From Xanthomonas nasturtii (GTDB taxonomy: Bacteria > Pseudomonadota > Gammaproteobacteria > Xanthomonadales > Xanthomonadaceae), in the NCBI RefSeq assembly GCF_001660815.1, contig NZ_LYMI01000039.1, forward strand, positions 1-36,654: a stretch of DNA of 36,654 nt. The letters are read 5' to 3'. The notes beneath the pieces are model-generated. The model was not told the DNA's origin, ran no database searches, and worked only from the letters and a program-made list of their open reading frames with translations. Numbering within the stretch: the first letter of the stretch is position 1; each line of letters begins with the position of its first letter. The position numbers and the translations under genes were made by a program. Below, in pieces: positions 35,009 through 36,654 of the stretch.

Positions 35009-36495
35009 GCAAACCGGCACGTCGCGGGCTGTCGATCTTTGCGCGGACCTTTGTGTTGCTTGCGGTGGCGCTGCTCACCGCCCAGGCGGTGGGCATTGCC
35101 CTGCTGGTGATGCGCACCCCCGTCTACGAGCCCCCGGTGCATCCGCCGGAAGTGGTGGCGTTGCTGTCCACCCGCATGCCGGCCGGTACCCAGACCTTGA
35201 AAGTGCGCGAATCGGCGCAGGCACCACTGCCGCCGACAGGCCAGGTGCGCGACCCGTTCGCCGAAATGCTGCTTGCCCATTGGCTGGACGTGCCCGAACA
35301 CCACGTGCGCTTCTATCGCAACGCCAACGATCGCGAAGGCCCACTGCAGGGCATGCTGCGGCCACAGCGCTCGCCCGCTGCTGGCGCCGCTGCCAGGGCC
35401 GACACGGCAGACGAAGCACAGCATCTGCCGCCGTTTCCGGACGACTGGGCGCATGCGCGCCAGACCGGCGCGCCGTTCGGCAACGGCCTGCGTCCGGACG
35501 AGATCCCTGGCGCCTGGGAAAGCGAGCGCCTGACCCCGGGCGTGCCATTGCTGGACGGCTTCACCGCCGCGCTGCAGCAGCCCGACGGCCGCTGGCGCAC
35601 GGTGGAATCGCCGCGCCGACGCCTCTCGGGCGAGTTCAAGACCCATGTCGTGCTGCTGTTCCTGGCCGGCCTGCTGGCCAACGTACCGCTGGCATGGTGG
35701 TTTTCGCGCGCACTGTCGGCGCCGATCAAGCGCTTTGCCGAAGCCGCCGACCGCCTGGGCCGCAATCCCGATGCCGCCGCATTGCAACGCAGCGGCCCGC
35801 CGGAGATCGTGCGCGCGGCCGACTCGTTCAACGCGATGCAGGCGCGCCTGAACCGCCTGATCAACGAACGCACGCACATGGTGGCGGCCATCGCGCACGA
35901 CCTGCGCACGCCGCTGGCACGGCTGTCGTTTCGGCTGGATGGCCTGCAGCCGCCGCTGCGCGACAAGGCGCTGGCCGATATCGACGAAATGAAGGCGATG
36001 ATTTCCGCCGCATTGGACTTCATCCAGAACGATCGTCATCGCGGCGAACGCGCGCCGCTGGATCTGCGCCTGCTGGTAGAGAGCGTGGTCGACAACGCCA
36101 CCGATATCGGCGCCGACGCCGCGCTGCTGCCCGGCCCGGAAATCACCCTGGATGGCGACCCGCTGGCATTGCGCCGCGCGGTGATGAACCTGCTCGAAAA
36201 CGCCTTGAAATACGGCAAATGCGCACGCCTGCAACTACAGCGCGAGGGCGAGGACGGCGTGTTGTGGATCGACGACGACGGCCCCGGCATCGACCCCACC
36301 CAACGCGAACAGTTGCTGCTGCCGTTCGTGCGCGGCGAATCCTCGCGCAATCGCGACACCGGCGGCATCGGGTTGGGGTTGTCGGTAGCGCACAGCATCG
36401 TGCTGGCGCACGGCGGCGACCTGCGCCTGGACAACCGCGCCCGCGGCGGGCTGCGAGTGACCGTGCGGCTGCCCTGCATGCCGGAGCGGCGCTGA
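35005..36495 (+). CDS. EnvZ-like sensor histidine kinase
   Basis: 496 residues from the GTG at 35005, overlapping the regulator stop by 4 bp. TM1 at about 12-36, a periplasmic domain of about 175 residues (37-212) rich in Pro and acidic residues, TM2 at about 214-233, HAMP to about 286. The dimerisation helix has H298 in AIAHDLRTPLARLSFR. The ATPase has MNLLENALKYG (N-box), IDDDGPGI (G1), FVRGESSRNRDTGGIGLGLSVA (F and G2 boxes). The phosphobox and Asn box resemble EnvZ, but the sensor domain is longer and not recognised. Partner of the preceding regulator. Confidence 0.93.
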   Translation: MSKPARRGLSIFARTFVLLAVALLTAQAVGIALLVMRTPVYEPPVHPPEVVALLSTRMPAGTQTLKVRESAQAPLPPTGQVRDPFAEMLLAHWLDVPEHHVRFYRNANDREGPLQGMLRPQRSPAAGAAARADTADEAQHLPPFPDDWAHARQTGAPFGNGLRPDEIPGAWESERLTPGVPLLDGFTAALQQPDGRWRTVESPRRRLSGEFKTHVVLLFLAGLLANVPLAWWFSRALSAPIKRFAEAADRLGRNPDAAALQRSGPPEIVRAADSFNAMQARLNRLINERTHMVAAIAHDLRTPLARLSFRLDGLQPPLRDKALADIDEMKAMISAALDFIQNDRHRGERAPLDLRLLVESVVDNATDIGADAALLPGPEITLDGDPLALRRAVMNLLENALKYGKCARLQLQREGEDGVLWIDDDGPGIDPTQREQLLLPFVRGESSRNRDTGGIGLGLSVAHSIVLAHGGDLRLDNRARGGLRVTVRLPCMPERR

Positions 36496-36527
36496 GGTTG
36501 GGCTGGAGGACGGCTTATCGCGCGGCG

Positions 36528-36654
36528 CCTAGTGCACTGAATCCGAGGAATCGGATGTGATGCGTCGAGTTGGATCAGCGAAGGTCCATTTCAGCGGTTT
36601 TGGGTTTTTGTTGTACTGGCGGATGTAGCGCATGAGCTTCTTATCGAGGTCTTT
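36528..36654 (-). mobile_element. IS630-family insertion sequence, 3' edge
   Basis: The transposase end at 36529 is followed outward by CTAG. IS630 elements insert at TA, so the stop codon TAG may itself be built from the TA target. The other end and the inverted repeat are outside the window. Confidence 0.5.
36529..36654 (-). CDS. IS630-family transposase, C-terminal end (5' part outside window)
   Basis: Read leftward from the right edge, the frame is open for 41 codons and ends at TAG (36531-36529). It reads KDLDKKLMRYIRQYNKNPK...LKWTFADPTRRI, the standard C-terminus of IS630-family (Tc1/mariner-related) transposases (LMRYI..YN..PKP..W...DP..RI). The rest of the element lies outside. The end is only 33 bp after the histidine kinase stop. 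Confidence 0.85.
   Translation of the reverse strand, partial: KDLDKKLMRYIRQYNKNPKPLKWTFADPTRRITSDSSDSVH

Noticed and set aside
34975..36234. 419-codon minus-strand frame opposite the EnvZ-like kinase
   Set aside because: It is a shadow of the kinase, whose H, N, G1 and G2 boxes are intact on the plus strand.

Overview
The window looks like a chromosomal segment of a Xanthomonas species, or a very close Xanthomonadaceae relative. This rests on GC-rich coding with strong third-position GC, an Ax21/Omp1X-family outer-membrane protein, short intergenic repeats of the GGGATT type and of the 'cccctctcc...ggagagggg' type, and IS5- and IS630-family transposase fragments at the two edges. I cannot name the species from sequence alone.

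Layout. 1-785: 3' part of an IS5-family element cut by the window edge. 0.9-7.5 kb: a DUF924 protein (-), two ATGA-overlapping exported amidohydrolase-family genes (+) of which the second lacks the metal-binding residues, a probable decayed TVP38/DedA fragment, a small GRAM/PH-like protein, a secreted GH12 endoglucanase (-) and a DegV protein (+). 7.5-8.0 kb: a gene-free block with a 180-bp-spaced direct repeat and a 24-bp long-armed hairpin. 8.07-9.65 kb: a secreted CocE/PepX-like alpha/beta hydrolase (-).

9.8-18.7 kb is the cofactor block, all on the minus strand except one gene. A glyA-nrdR-GNAT-ribD run is followed by a plus-strand Ax21-like gene. After it comes an FMN-riboswitch-led operon, ribE-ribBA-ribH-nusB-thiL. 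Many junctions overlap by 4 bp (ATGA). The ribE start overlaps the stop of a putative 28-residue leader ORF (TGATG). The RibBA protein has a degenerate GTP cyclohydrolase II half. GGGATT-type repeats sit in the gaps on both sides of this block.

18.9-24.6 kb: an RcnB-like periplasmic protein (-), the ABC-F translation factor ettA (+), a small conserved-looking unknown (+), and a divergent pair made of an EamA-type exporter (-) and a MocR-type regulator (+). The gap between that pair carries direct repeats with a 20-bp period, a likely operator. 24.8-27.8 kb: a complete glutathione-dependent formaldehyde operon, frmR-frmA-gfa-fghA (-), with an apparent FrmR operator ahead of it.

28.0-36.5 kb is signalling and envelope related: a GAF/multi-PAS/HWE histidine kinase of about 1,200 residues (-) preceded by an overlapping small ORF, a gene-poor stretch, a small lipoprotein with duplicated cysteine modules (-), a GT4-like glycosyltransferase (-), and a divergent OmpR/EnvZ-type two-component pair (+). 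36.53 kb to the end: C-terminus of an IS630-family transposase (-).

Most of the window is core metabolism. The parts most worth a second look are the riboswitch/leader-ORF/ribE junction, the catalytic-plus-pseudo amidohydrolase pair, the MocR-transporter operator, the HWE kinase with its small partner ORF, and the 7.5-kb repeat block.
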